Virus record (IMG/VR): IMGVR_UViG_3300021963_000360
Coordinates: 1-35,786 of that record
From: a virus
DNA: 35,786 nt
Strand: one strand, 5' to 3'
Part shown: piece by piece, positions 1-5,248 of the stretch
Layout: every line of letters begins with the position of its first letter
How positions within the stretch are numbered: the first letter of the stretch is position 1
Translations under genes and position numbers: made by a program
Notes under the pieces: generated by a model
What the model saw: only the letters and a program-made list of their open reading frames with translations
The model's database searches: none
What the model was told of the DNA's origin: nothing

Positions 1-138
1 GATTGGCACGGCAGATGGCGGGCTGACCATCCTCCTCCGCGACCTACTCGACGAAGCGAGACTCAAGGCGACGGACTTGTGGACCTGCGACCCATCCGTG
101 CGAGAGCGGCCCCACTTGGTGCATCCCGGCATAATGTA
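1..138. repeat. Terminal direct repeat, left copy (assembly overlap)
   Basis: This segment recurs at 35650-35786. The only difference is CCC at 125-127 here against CC at 35774-35775. An overlap this short with one homopolymer difference is what a linearised circular assembly looks like. Reading frame favours the left copy: CCC keeps the methyltransferase open, while CC sends it to an early stop. Confidence 0.9.
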
Positions 139-463
139 TTACGCCGTGGACGCGCTGAACTCGACGGTGTTGGAGTACCACGTGAAGTACGCCGAAGGCC
201 CCGCGCTGGTCCTGTGCGATGGGGGCAACAAGCCAGCGGAGTTCAACAAGTACGCCAAGTTCCTGCGGTCAGGCGATGTGATTATGGCCCACGACTACGC
301 TCCCGACCACGACACCTTTAAGAACGTGATGCAGAACCAGCATTGGAACTGGTGGGAAATCAATGACAATGACATCGCCACGGTTTGTCAGACGCACGAC
401 CTTGTGCCATTTATGCAAGAGGAGTTCCAGCGGGTCGCGTGGTGCTGTCGGAGGAAGGCGTGA
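1..463 (+). CDS. SAM-dependent methyltransferase (CmcI/Methyltransf_24-like), 3' part
   Basis: This is the C-terminal part of the gene that starts at 35537 on the other side of the cut. Joined, the protein is about 191 residues. The first in-frame codon here is at position 2, within motif I (EIGTADGG), the glycine-rich SAM-binding loop of class I methyltransferases. Further on, LVLCDGGNK and then FLRSGDVIMAHDY match the strand-and-HD pattern of cephalosporin-hydroxylase/CmcI-like and Methyltransf_24 proteins. In phages such genes are usually found with glycosyltransferases and are thought to act on small molecules or glycans. The substrate cannot be read from sequence. The stop overlaps the next start as GTGA at 460-463, indicating translational coupling. 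Confidence 0.7.
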   Translation, partial: IGTADGGLTILLRDLLDEARLKATDLWTCDPSVRERPHLVHPGIMYYAVDALNSTVLEYHVKYAEGPALVLCDGGNKPAEFNKYAKFLRSGDVIMAHDYAPDHDTFKNVMQNQHWNWWEINDNDIATVCQTHDLVPFMQEEFQRVAWCCRRKA

Positions 464-828
464 AGCGGACACCGCTCAAGCGTAAGAAGCGCCTGACGAG
501 CAACGCCAAGCCAAAGCCGCGTCAACGCATCAAGGCTAAACCGCGTAGCTCCGTGGAGTTCCAGCGGGTCTATGGCTCCAAGCGCCGGGTGGAGTTCGTG
601 AAACGGATGGGGTGCTGTGTGTGCGGCAAGACGCCTTGCGAGAACGCGCACATCAAGTCGGGCGGAATGGGTCGCAAGGCGGACTACCGCGACATCATCC
701 CGCTCTGCTCGGCCTGCCACCGGCTTCAGCACCAGCACGGCTGGAAGGCCCTCAAGCTCGACCAGCAGTTGCTCGAAGGGCTGGCCTATATGACGCAGGT
801 GGCGTGGGCGACAAGGCCGAATGATTGA
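460..828 (+). CDS. HNH-type endonuclease (DUF968-like)
   Basis: A 122-residue protein. The GTG start at 460 overlaps the previous stop and is preceded by a good ribosome binding site (GAGGAAGG, 451-458). The first 30 residues are very basic, probably for nucleic-acid contact. The zinc/HNH part has C52/C53 and C55, H64, then PLCSACH (C83, C86, H87) and H91, a C..C...H...C..CH...H layout typical of small phage HNH proteins related to DUF968. These are proposed to act in recombination or packaging-associated cleavage. The neighbour downstream is a second nuclease, so the pair may process recombination intermediates (inference). Confidence 0.7.
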   Translation: MKRTPLKRKKRLTSNAKPKPRQRIKAKPRSSVEFQRVYGSKRRVEFVKRMGCCVCGKTPCENAHIKSGGMGRKADYRDIIPLCSACHRLQHQHGWKALKLDQQLLEGLAYMTQVAWATRPND

Positions 829-1138
829 CCTCGCCACGTTCTGCAAGGCGAAGGGGTTGCCGGTGCCGGTGGCGGAGTATCGGTTCCACCCGACCCGCAA
901 GTGGCGGATGGACTGGGCGTGGCCCGAGCATCGCGTGGCGCTAGAGATTGATGGCGGCGTCTGGGTACATGGAGCGCACGGCAGAGGGACGGGCATTGTG
1001 CGGGACCAAGAGAAGGGGCGGGAGGCGGCGGCATTGGGCTGGCGCGTCCTGCGTTGTCAACCGAAGGAGTTGTTTACCGCGTCAGTCATTGACGCACTCA
1101 CCCGCGCCCTCAAGTGGCGCATTACGGAGGAAGGATGA
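821..1138 (+). CDS. PD-(D/E)XK-like endonuclease (DUF559/Vsr-type fold)
   Basis: A 105-residue protein whose ATG overlaps the preceding stop. Conserved residues fit the small Vsr/DUF559 restriction-fold family: E19, D31 in RMDWAWPE, then ALEIDGGVW with E42 and D44, a histidine/glycine stretch, and a C-terminal DQEKGREAAALGWRVLRC, the helix and strand that usually end this fold. Such phage proteins are thought to cut branched or mismatched DNA. It lies in a tight operon between an HNH protein and an HTH protein. The fold is fairly clear. The exact substrate is not. Confidence 0.65.
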   Translation: MIDLATFCKAKGLPVPVAEYRFHPTRKWRMDWAWPEHRVALEIDGGVWVHGAHGRGTGIVRDQEKGREAAALGWRVLRCQPKELFTASVIDALTRALKWRITEEG

Positions 1139-1404
1139 CCGAAGGAACGATGTCGATTTCAGAAGCCGCCAAGATGCTCGGCCTCTCGCGTCAAGTCATT
1201 TTCGTCTGGGTCAAGCGCGGCAAGCTCCCGGCGGTCAAGTCTGAAGGCAAGCGCGGCGATTGGCGCATCACGCGGTCCTCGGTCGAGGGAATGCTTGGCT
1301 CACCCGAGCTTGCTGTCTCGCATCGCAAGCGTGGCCTGCTGATTGGCAAGCCAAAGAACCGGGCCGTTGCATATGCAACGGATATGCAAAGCGTTGGGGC
1401 GTAA
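1135..1404 (+). CDS. Excisionase/MerR-like helix-turn-helix protein
   Basis: An 89-residue protein. The ATG at 1135 overlaps the previous TGA and follows GGAGGAAGG. Residues 7-50 (SISEAAKMLGLSRQVIFVWV, then KRGKLPAV, then WRITRSSVEGML) match the HTH_17/excisionase family: one helix-turn-helix followed by a short wing that places an arginine on DNA. No integrase is present, so a regulatory role is more likely than excision. The 3' end of the gene carries an 18-bp perfect palindrome, which could be its own operator (inference). A promoter lies directly downstream. Confidence 0.75.
   Translation: MTEGTMSISEAAKMLGLSRQVIFVWVKRGKLPAVKSEGKRGDWRITRSSVEGMLGSPELAVSHRKRGLLIGKPKNRAVAYATDMQSVGA
1364..1381. 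promoter_or_regulatory. 18-bp perfect palindrome, candidate operator
   Basis: CCGTTGCATATGCAACGG is perfectly self-complementary, and the half-site core ATATGCAA is repeated at 1382-1389. It lies in the last codons of the HTH gene, about 40 bp upstream of the promoter at 1422. A dimeric repressor could bind here. There is no T-tract, so it is not an obvious terminator. Confidence 0.4.
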
Positions 1405-1421
1405 GGGTTTAGGGGTCGCTA

Positions 1422-1455
1422 TTGACAAACGGTGCCGGGGCTTTAATTTCTATCG
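1422..1455 (+). promoter_or_regulatory. Promoter for the small-gene operon
   Basis: A perfect -35 TTGACA lies at 1422-1427. With a 16-bp spacer a weak -10 TAATTT falls at 1444-1449. A CTATCG lies 22 bp after the -35, the same spacing as CTATTG in the promoter at 33285. The promoter sits in an 81-bp gap ahead of the gene at 1486. Confidence 0.5.
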
Positions 1456-1485
1456 TGTAGTTCAACCCCGACACAGGAGCAGACG

Positions 1486-1710
1486 ATGACCAGCAAGGTT
1501 TACGAAGTTTCGATGAGTGACATCATCATTGAGGTATGGTTTGCGGCTGAACTAAAGTTGTGGGCGGGTTGTCTGGTTGAACACGACACACGCTATACGG
1601 TTGGCAAGCCGTGGTATGCGGTTTCACGCGACGAGTCGTTCGCGCAGGGCGGTCTGTATTGGTACGCGCACACGCAAGCGGCAAAGTTGTGCCAAGCAGA
1701 GACCGTCTAA
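1486..1710 (+). CDS. Hypothetical protein, 74 aa
   Basis: First gene after the 1422 promoter. The ATG follows AGGAG at 1475-1479. The protein is rich in aromatic residues (W, Y) and has no motif I recognise; no membrane segment is evident. Its upstream region (CCCCGACAC then GGAG then GAC.ATGAC) is nearly identical to that of the next gene, so the two start sites look duplicated. Function unknown. It is real on the strength of its promoter, ribosome binding site and place in the operon. Confidence 0.65.
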   Translation: MTSKVYEVSMSDIIIEVWFAAELKLWAGCLVEHDTRYTVGKPWYAVSRDESFAQGGLYWYAHTQAAKLCQAETV

Positions 1711-1734
1711 ACTACCCCGACACGGAGATTGACA

Positions 1735-1929
1735 ATGACCGCAGGTTACATCGCTCGCGCTATGCTCAAGAAGCACGGCCTCCGCTTGGCTCGCGTCAAA
1801 ATCGGCGCACGGGCCTTCCGCTACGAGTACGTCCTGCCCGCCATCAAAGGCGGCTATGACGCACACGACATCGCTCGCGCTACGCTTTGGCACTCTGTGA
1901 ACCGCGCCCTCGACCGGGTACCCGAATGA
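1735..1929 (+). CDS. Hypothetical protein, 64 aa
   Basis: ATG at 1735 with GGAG at 1724-1727. A TTG two codons upstream is possible but fits the ribosome binding site less well. The sequence is basic and helix-prone (AGYIARAMLKKHGLRLARVK) and could bind nucleic acid, but no named domain is recognised. The stop overlaps the next start as ATGA. Confidence 0.6.
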   Translation: MTAGYIARAMLKKHGLRLARVKIGARAFRYEYVLPAIKGGYDAHDIARATLWHSVNRALDRVPE

Positions 1930-2336
1930 CGGAGTGGTATGTGATTGACAACGAGGGCAACGTCGTGCGTACGGTCTATGCTCGGACCAAGACCGACGCA
2001 CGGCGGGTCGTTGGCGACCGCAGTACGGTCATTTCAGCCTTGTCGTGGAAGTACGATTACCACAAATGGAGGCCGGTACGGACGGTCGCCACGGATAAGG
2101 TGCAGGTGCAAGAGCGGACGGGCGGACCCAAGTTGTCTGCCGGATTGCTTGGCACGGCACACGCGGCACAGGCGCTTGGCATCACGGCTCGACGCTTACG
2201 GCATATCACCGAACGCCTCGCCATTCAGCCCGAGCGAGTTGCGTATGGGTCGCGGGAGATTTATGCCTATACAGCCGCGCAGGTCGAAGCGATTCGTCGG
2301 CGTATCACCTCATCTCTTGGAGGCACAGATGATTGA
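1926..2336 (+). CDS. Putative winged-HTH protein, 136 aa
   Basis: The ATG at 1926 overlaps the preceding stop. The N-terminal 60 residues resemble a small beta-sheet domain (WYVIDNEGNVVRTVYART). Residues about 80-130 (AAQALGITARRLRHI, then REIYAYTAAQVEAIRRRI) have the spacing of a MerR/HTH_17-type helix-turn-helix with a wing. A DNA-binding regulator or recombination accessory is plausible, but the family was not identified. The 3' end overlaps the next gene by 8 bp. Confidence 0.6.
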   Translation: MTEWYVIDNEGNVVRTVYARTKTDARRVVGDRSTVISALSWKYDYHKWRPVRTVATDKVQVQERTGGPKLSAGLLGTAHAAQALGITARRLRHITERLAIQPERVAYGSREIYAYTAAQVEAIRRRITSSLGGTDD

Positions 2337-2520
2337 GACGGTCATCATTGCAGGCGTCGTTGGGTCGGCAGTCGGTATGCTCGTCGCCAAGCTCTACATT
2401 GCCAGCATCGTTGAGGACAAGCACACCGATTCTTACGAGGAAGGCTGGTCGCACGGTTACGATGTGGGCCTACAAGCCAACCGTCCCAAGCGGACGCGCA
2501 AGCTAAAGACGGACCTATGA
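2329..2520 (+). CDS. Small membrane protein, 63 aa
   Basis: ATG at 2329 with GGAG at 2320-2323. Residues 2-26 form one hydrophobic glycine/alanine/valine segment, followed by an acidic stretch (SIVEDKHTDSYEEG) and a basic tail (RPKRTRKLKTDL). This predicts a single-pass membrane protein with the tail in the cytoplasm. In an early operon this could be a superinfection or host-takeover factor (inference only). The last codons overlap the next start as ATGA. Confidence 0.6.
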   Translation: MIETVIIAGVVGSAVGMLVAKLYIASIVEDKHTDSYEEGWSHGYDVGLQANRPKRTRKLKTDL

Positions 2521-2636
2521 TAATTCGTTGCCCAGTCTGCGATGACGGACGCACGGACCTCGCCGCCATCAAGACCCATAACATCCTCTGCGCCGAGTTT
2601 GGCGAGCGGTCCTACCCGGCTCCGGTCCATGCGTAA
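2517..2636 (+). CDS. Tiny CxxC protein, 39 aa
   Basis: A very short frame starting at ATGA (2517-2520) over the previous stop. It begins MIIRCPVCDDGRTDL, a zinc-knuckle-like CPVC pair, and has one further cysteine (HNILCAEF). The overlap with both neighbours and the CPVC motif support a real gene. There are too few cysteines to be sure it binds zinc. Function unknown. Confidence 0.5.
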   Translation: MIIRCPVCDDGRTDLAAIKTHNILCAEFGERSYPAPVHA

Positions 2637-2760
2637 GGCCCTCGACATCGCGGCGACCATCGCCCTGCTTGCCTGCACCATCCCGCTGGTTCTCTTGCTT
2701 GCTCTCACGCGCATCCCAGCGAACTACCTGAAGCGGAGGAACTATGGCAGGGGACTTTGA
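2629..2760 (+). CDS. Single-pass membrane peptide, 43 aa
   Basis: Overlaps the end of the previous frame by 8 bp. Residues 6-29 form a strongly hydrophobic helix (AATIALLACTIPLVLLLALT) followed by a basic tail (NYLKRRNYGRGL), so the C terminus should stay in the cytoplasm. It could be a minor holin or a host-membrane effector, but it is far from the lysis cassette. Function unknown. Confidence 0.5.
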   Translation: MRKALDIAATIALLACTIPLVLLLALTRIPANYLKRRNYGRGL

Positions 2761-2911
2761 CATCGGCCCAGCCGATTACGAGGCGGATATGAGTGACAAC
2801 GGCAAGGGCGATACGCCACGGCCTATCGTCGTAGACCAAGAGACCTACAAGAAGAATTGGGAACAGACGTTCCCGAAGCCCCAAGAGACGCTGGGAGACC
2901 CCGAGGAGTGA
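2744..2911 (+). CDS. Acidic small hypothetical protein, 55 aa
   Basis: ATG at 2744 is preceded by GGAGGA at 2735-2740, slightly close. The protein is strongly acidic, polar and lacks hydrophobic segments (begins MAGDFDIGPADYEADM). DNA mimicry or inhibition of a host enzyme is imaginable for such an early acidic protein, with no direct evidence. The stop overlaps the following glycosyltransferase start as GTGA. Confidence 0.5.
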   Translation: MAGDFDIGPADYEADMSDNGKGDTPRPIVVDQETYKKNWEQTFPKPQETLGDPEE

Positions 2912-3534
2912 CAATCCGCGCCTCGGTCCTTATCGCCTCACACCGTCAGCAGTTCCTCCCGCGAGCGATTGCCTCGGTGTTCGCCCAGACCTTGCCCAAG
3001 CACGAACTTCAACTGCTCGTCAACTACTCGGCAGACCCCGCGCTGTTCCTCACCAACTGGAACGACCTTTGCTCGATTGCCAAAGGCGAGTACGTCTGCA
3101 TCTTGGGCGACGATGACACGATGGAACCCGCGTATATCCAAACGTGTATATCGGCGCTTGACGCCTCGGGCGCGGACATCGCCTACACGAACGTGCAAGG
3201 CATTGACGCGCACGGCTACAAGACCGCCATCTACGAACCTCCCTCCCTCATCACCCTAGACACGATGCGCGGCGGCAACAAGATTTGGTCTAGCTCCATC
3301 GTCAAACGCGAATTATGGCAACGCATCGGCGGCTACGATATGCCTATCCCCTACGTCCACGACTACGACTTCTGGGTGCGATGCCTACAAGCCGGTGCCA
3401 AGACCGAGTACGTGCCAATCGTCGGCTGGAACCACTACGCGCACAACGAAGGCCGCGTCACTACGACCTCTGACAAAACCGAGGCGTGGGCCGCGTTTGA
3501 CAGCAAGCATCCCGGCTTCCGATTGACGCGCTGA
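2908..3534 (+). CDS. GT-A (family 2-like) glycosyltransferase, 208 aa
   Basis: The GTG at 2908 overlaps the previous stop (GTGA). SVLIASHRQQFLPRAIASVF at the N terminus is the nucleotide-binding strand-helix of GT2 enzymes. GDDDTM around D68-D70 is the metal/UDP-sugar-binding DXD. HDYDFWVRCL near residue 155 fits the catalytic-base region, and YDMPIPYVHDYD the acceptor loop. It should transfer a sugar from a nucleotide donor in the cytoplasm. It is compact and has no membrane anchor. It sits between early genes and the packaging genes. With the GT-B enzymes at 12541, 26502 and 27593 and the methyltransferase it may form a glycan-modifying set (inference). Acceptor unknown. Confidence 0.8.
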   Translation: MTIRASVLIASHRQQFLPRAIASVFAQTLPKHELQLLVNYSADPALFLTNWNDLCSIAKGEYVCILGDDDTMEPAYIQTCISALDASGADIAYTNVQGIDAHGYKTAIYEPPSLITLDTMRGGNKIWSSSIVKRELWQRIGGYDMPIPYVHDYDFWVRCLQAGAKTEYVPIVGWNHYAHNEGRVTTTSDKTEAWAAFDSKHPGFRLTR

Positions 3535-3545
3535 CTCGTTATAGT
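3517..3545 (+). promoter_or_regulatory. Possible late promoter
   Basis: TATAGT (3540-3545) matches five of six -10 positions. TTCCGA lies 17 bp upstream as a weak -35. Predicted transcription would start about 6 bases before the ATG at 3558, which has no ribosome binding site, so a nearly leaderless mRNA is possible. The evidence is modest. Confidence 0.3.
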
Positions 3546-3557
3546 AACTTTGATAAT

Positions 3558-3842
3558 ATGCCATTCCCGAAAGGACAGCCCAGACCGCCCGGTGCGGGAC
3601 GCAAGAAGGGAACGCCCAACAAGGCGACCAAGACTATCCGTGAGGCGTGGATTGAGGCGTTCAACCTCGTCAACGAGCGCATCCCGTTGCATGAGTGGGG
3701 CGCGTCGAACCCCGAGAAGTTCTACCCGCTTGCCACGAAGCTCATCCCAATCGACGTGACCTCTGGCGACAAGCCGCTCGCCCCATCCTCTATCCGCGTG
3801 GAACTGGTAGCCGCCAATGCCGATGCCGACCCCGAATCCTGA
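3558..3842 (+). CDS. Terminase small subunit-like protein, 94 aa
   Basis: The N terminus is basic and glycine/proline-rich (PPGAGRKKGTPNKATKTIRE), a pattern common in small phage proteins encoded just before the large terminase. NPEKFYPLATKLIPIDV is the second hallmark of these proteins. The family probably does the DNA-recognition job of TerS, though sequence alone does not prove this. The start has no clear ribosome binding site. Gene order (this, a 55-residue protein, TerL) supports the packaging assignment. Confidence 0.65.
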   Translation: MPFPKGQPRPPGAGRKKGTPNKATKTIREAWIEAFNLVNERIPLHEWGASNPEKFYPLATKLIPIDVTSGDKPLAPSSIRVELVAANADADPES

Positions 3843-3984
3843 CGAGAGCAAGGACGATTTCATCGCTCGTTGCCTTGCCAACCCGACGATGAACGCGGAC
3901 TACCCCGATAACGCGCAACGCTACGCCGTCTGCCAAGCGCAATGGTCAGAGGAGCGCGAGGGCAAGTTTAGCCCCGGCGTGTGA
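3817..3984 (+). CDS. Small conserved packaging-region protein, 55 aa
   Basis: The frame overlaps the 3' end of the previous gene and ends in GTGA over the terminase start. The sequence has an ordered conserved look: P-[DE]-ES-K-DDFIARC, then PDNAQRYAVCQAQWSEE. This cysteine/tryptophan segment is familiar as a short domain fused to prohead proteases and other capsid proteins in many phages; here it stands alone. Its two cysteines may be structural. Function unknown. Confidence 0.6.
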   Translation: MPMPTPNPDESKDDFIARCLANPTMNADYPDNAQRYAVCQAQWSEEREGKFSPGV

Positions 3985-5180
3985 CAGCCCTCCACGTTCC
4001 GACCCCCAAAGCGTTCGGCTTTCTCTACACGCCAACCCTCGGGGGCGTCCGCTACCGCGTGGCCTACGGCGGTCGAGGCTCTGCCAAGTCGTGGCAATAT
4101 GCCCGCGCATTGCTTGTCCACGGCCTCTCCCAGCCGCTCCGCATCCTCTGTGCGCGTGAGTACCAAGCCAGCATCCGCGACTCGGTGCATCGGGTCTTGG
4201 CAGACCAAGTGACGCGGCTTGAGCTTGACAACTTCTACACGGTGCAGGAGTCCGCCATCTTGGGGGCCAATGGCACCGAGTTCTTGTTCAAGGGTCTCCG
4301 CCGCGACATCGCGCAGATTAAGTCCACGGAAGGCATTGACATCTGCTGGGTTGAGGAGGCCGAGGCGGTATCCGACTCAAGCTGGCGCACGCTCATCCCC
4401 ACCATCCGCAAGGACAACTCCGAAATCTGGGTGACCTTCAACCCGGCGATGGAATCGGACTCGACCTACCAGCGGTTCATTGTCAAGTCGCCCGAGCGGT
4501 CGATTGTCCGCAAAGTCAGCTACACCGACAACCCGTGGTTCCCATCGGTGCTGAAGCAAGAGGCGGACGCTCTGCTCAAGGCGGACCCCGAGGCGCACGC
4601 GCACGTATGGGGCGGCAAGCCGTGGGCGCGGTCGGATGCGCAGGTGTTGGCAGGCAAGTGGCGGGTGATGGACTTTACGCCAGAGAAGGGTTGGCAGGGG
4701 CCGTACTTCGGCGCGGACTGGGGCTTCTCGCACGACCCGACCGTCCTCATCAAATGCTACACGCACGACAATCGGCTCTACCTCGACCACGAAGCGGGCG
4801 GTATCCAGTTGGATACAGATGCCCTGACTCGCGCCTTTGACAGCGTGCCTGAGTCTCGGGCCTTTGTCATCCGGGCGGACTCGGCGCGGCCCGAGACCAT
4901 AGCCGAGATGAAGAAGCGCGGGTTCCGATGCGAGGGCGCACCCAAATGGTCGGGGTCCGTGCAAGACGGCATCCAGCACCTCCGCTCCTACACCGACATC
5001 GTAATCCACCCGCGTTGCAAGCGAGCCATCGAGGAAGCCCGGCTCTGGCGCTACAAGACCGACCCGCGCACCGACGAGGTATTGCCGCATCTAGTCTCTG
5101 GCAATGACCACGTGTGGGACGCCGTGCGGTATGCGTTAGCGCCCCTTATCAAGAAGGGGCCGTCCGTGTTTGTCGTATAA
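3981..5180 (+). CDS. terL: Terminase large subunit (PBSX/Terminase_3 type)
   Basis: The packaging motor, 399 residues, with a GTG start coupled to the previous stop. The ATPase domain has Walker A GGRGSAKS (residues 30-37) and Walker B DICWVEE (D120 to E125/E126), followed by the coupling motif region VTFNPAM. The C-terminal RNase H-like nuclease has D246 in GADWGFSHDP, D300 in RADSARPE and D380 in GNDHVWDAVRYAL, the three metal ligands expected for headful or cos cutting. Length is normal for the family. It pumps DNA into the prohead through the portal encoded next. Confidence 0.95.
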   Translation: MTALHVPTPKAFGFLYTPTLGGVRYRVAYGGRGSAKSWQYARALLVHGLSQPLRILCAREYQASIRDSVHRVLADQVTRLELDNFYTVQESAILGANGTEFLFKGLRRDIAQIKSTEGIDICWVEEAEAVSDSSWRTLIPTIRKDNSEIWVTFNPAMESDSTYQRFIVKSPERSIVRKVSYTDNPWFPSVLKQEADALLKADPEAHAHVWGGKPWARSDAQVLAGKWRVMDFTPEKGWQGPYFGADWGFSHDPTVLIKCYTHDNRLYLDHEAGGIQLDTDALTRAFDSVPESRAFVIRADSARPETIAEMKKRGFRCEGAPKWSGSVQDGIQHLRSYTDIVIHPRCKRAIEEARLWRYKTDPRTDEVLPHLVSGNDHVWDAVRYALAPLIKKGPSVFVV

Positions 5181-5248
5181 GGGGTTGCGCGGTTGCTTGC
5201 TTTCGCGTTAGTGTTGTGCGTGGCAGACTCCTAACGCGGGGCCATCAT

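Noticed and set aside
385-459. N-terminal extension of the HNH gene upstream of 460
   Set aside because: It would overlap the methyltransferase gene by about 80 bases and has no ribosome binding site, whereas GTG 460 has a strong one.
5141-5160. Hairpin GCCCCTT/AAGGGGC near the terminase end as a terminator
   Set aside because: It lies inside the coding sequence, has only 7 bp and lacks a T-run.
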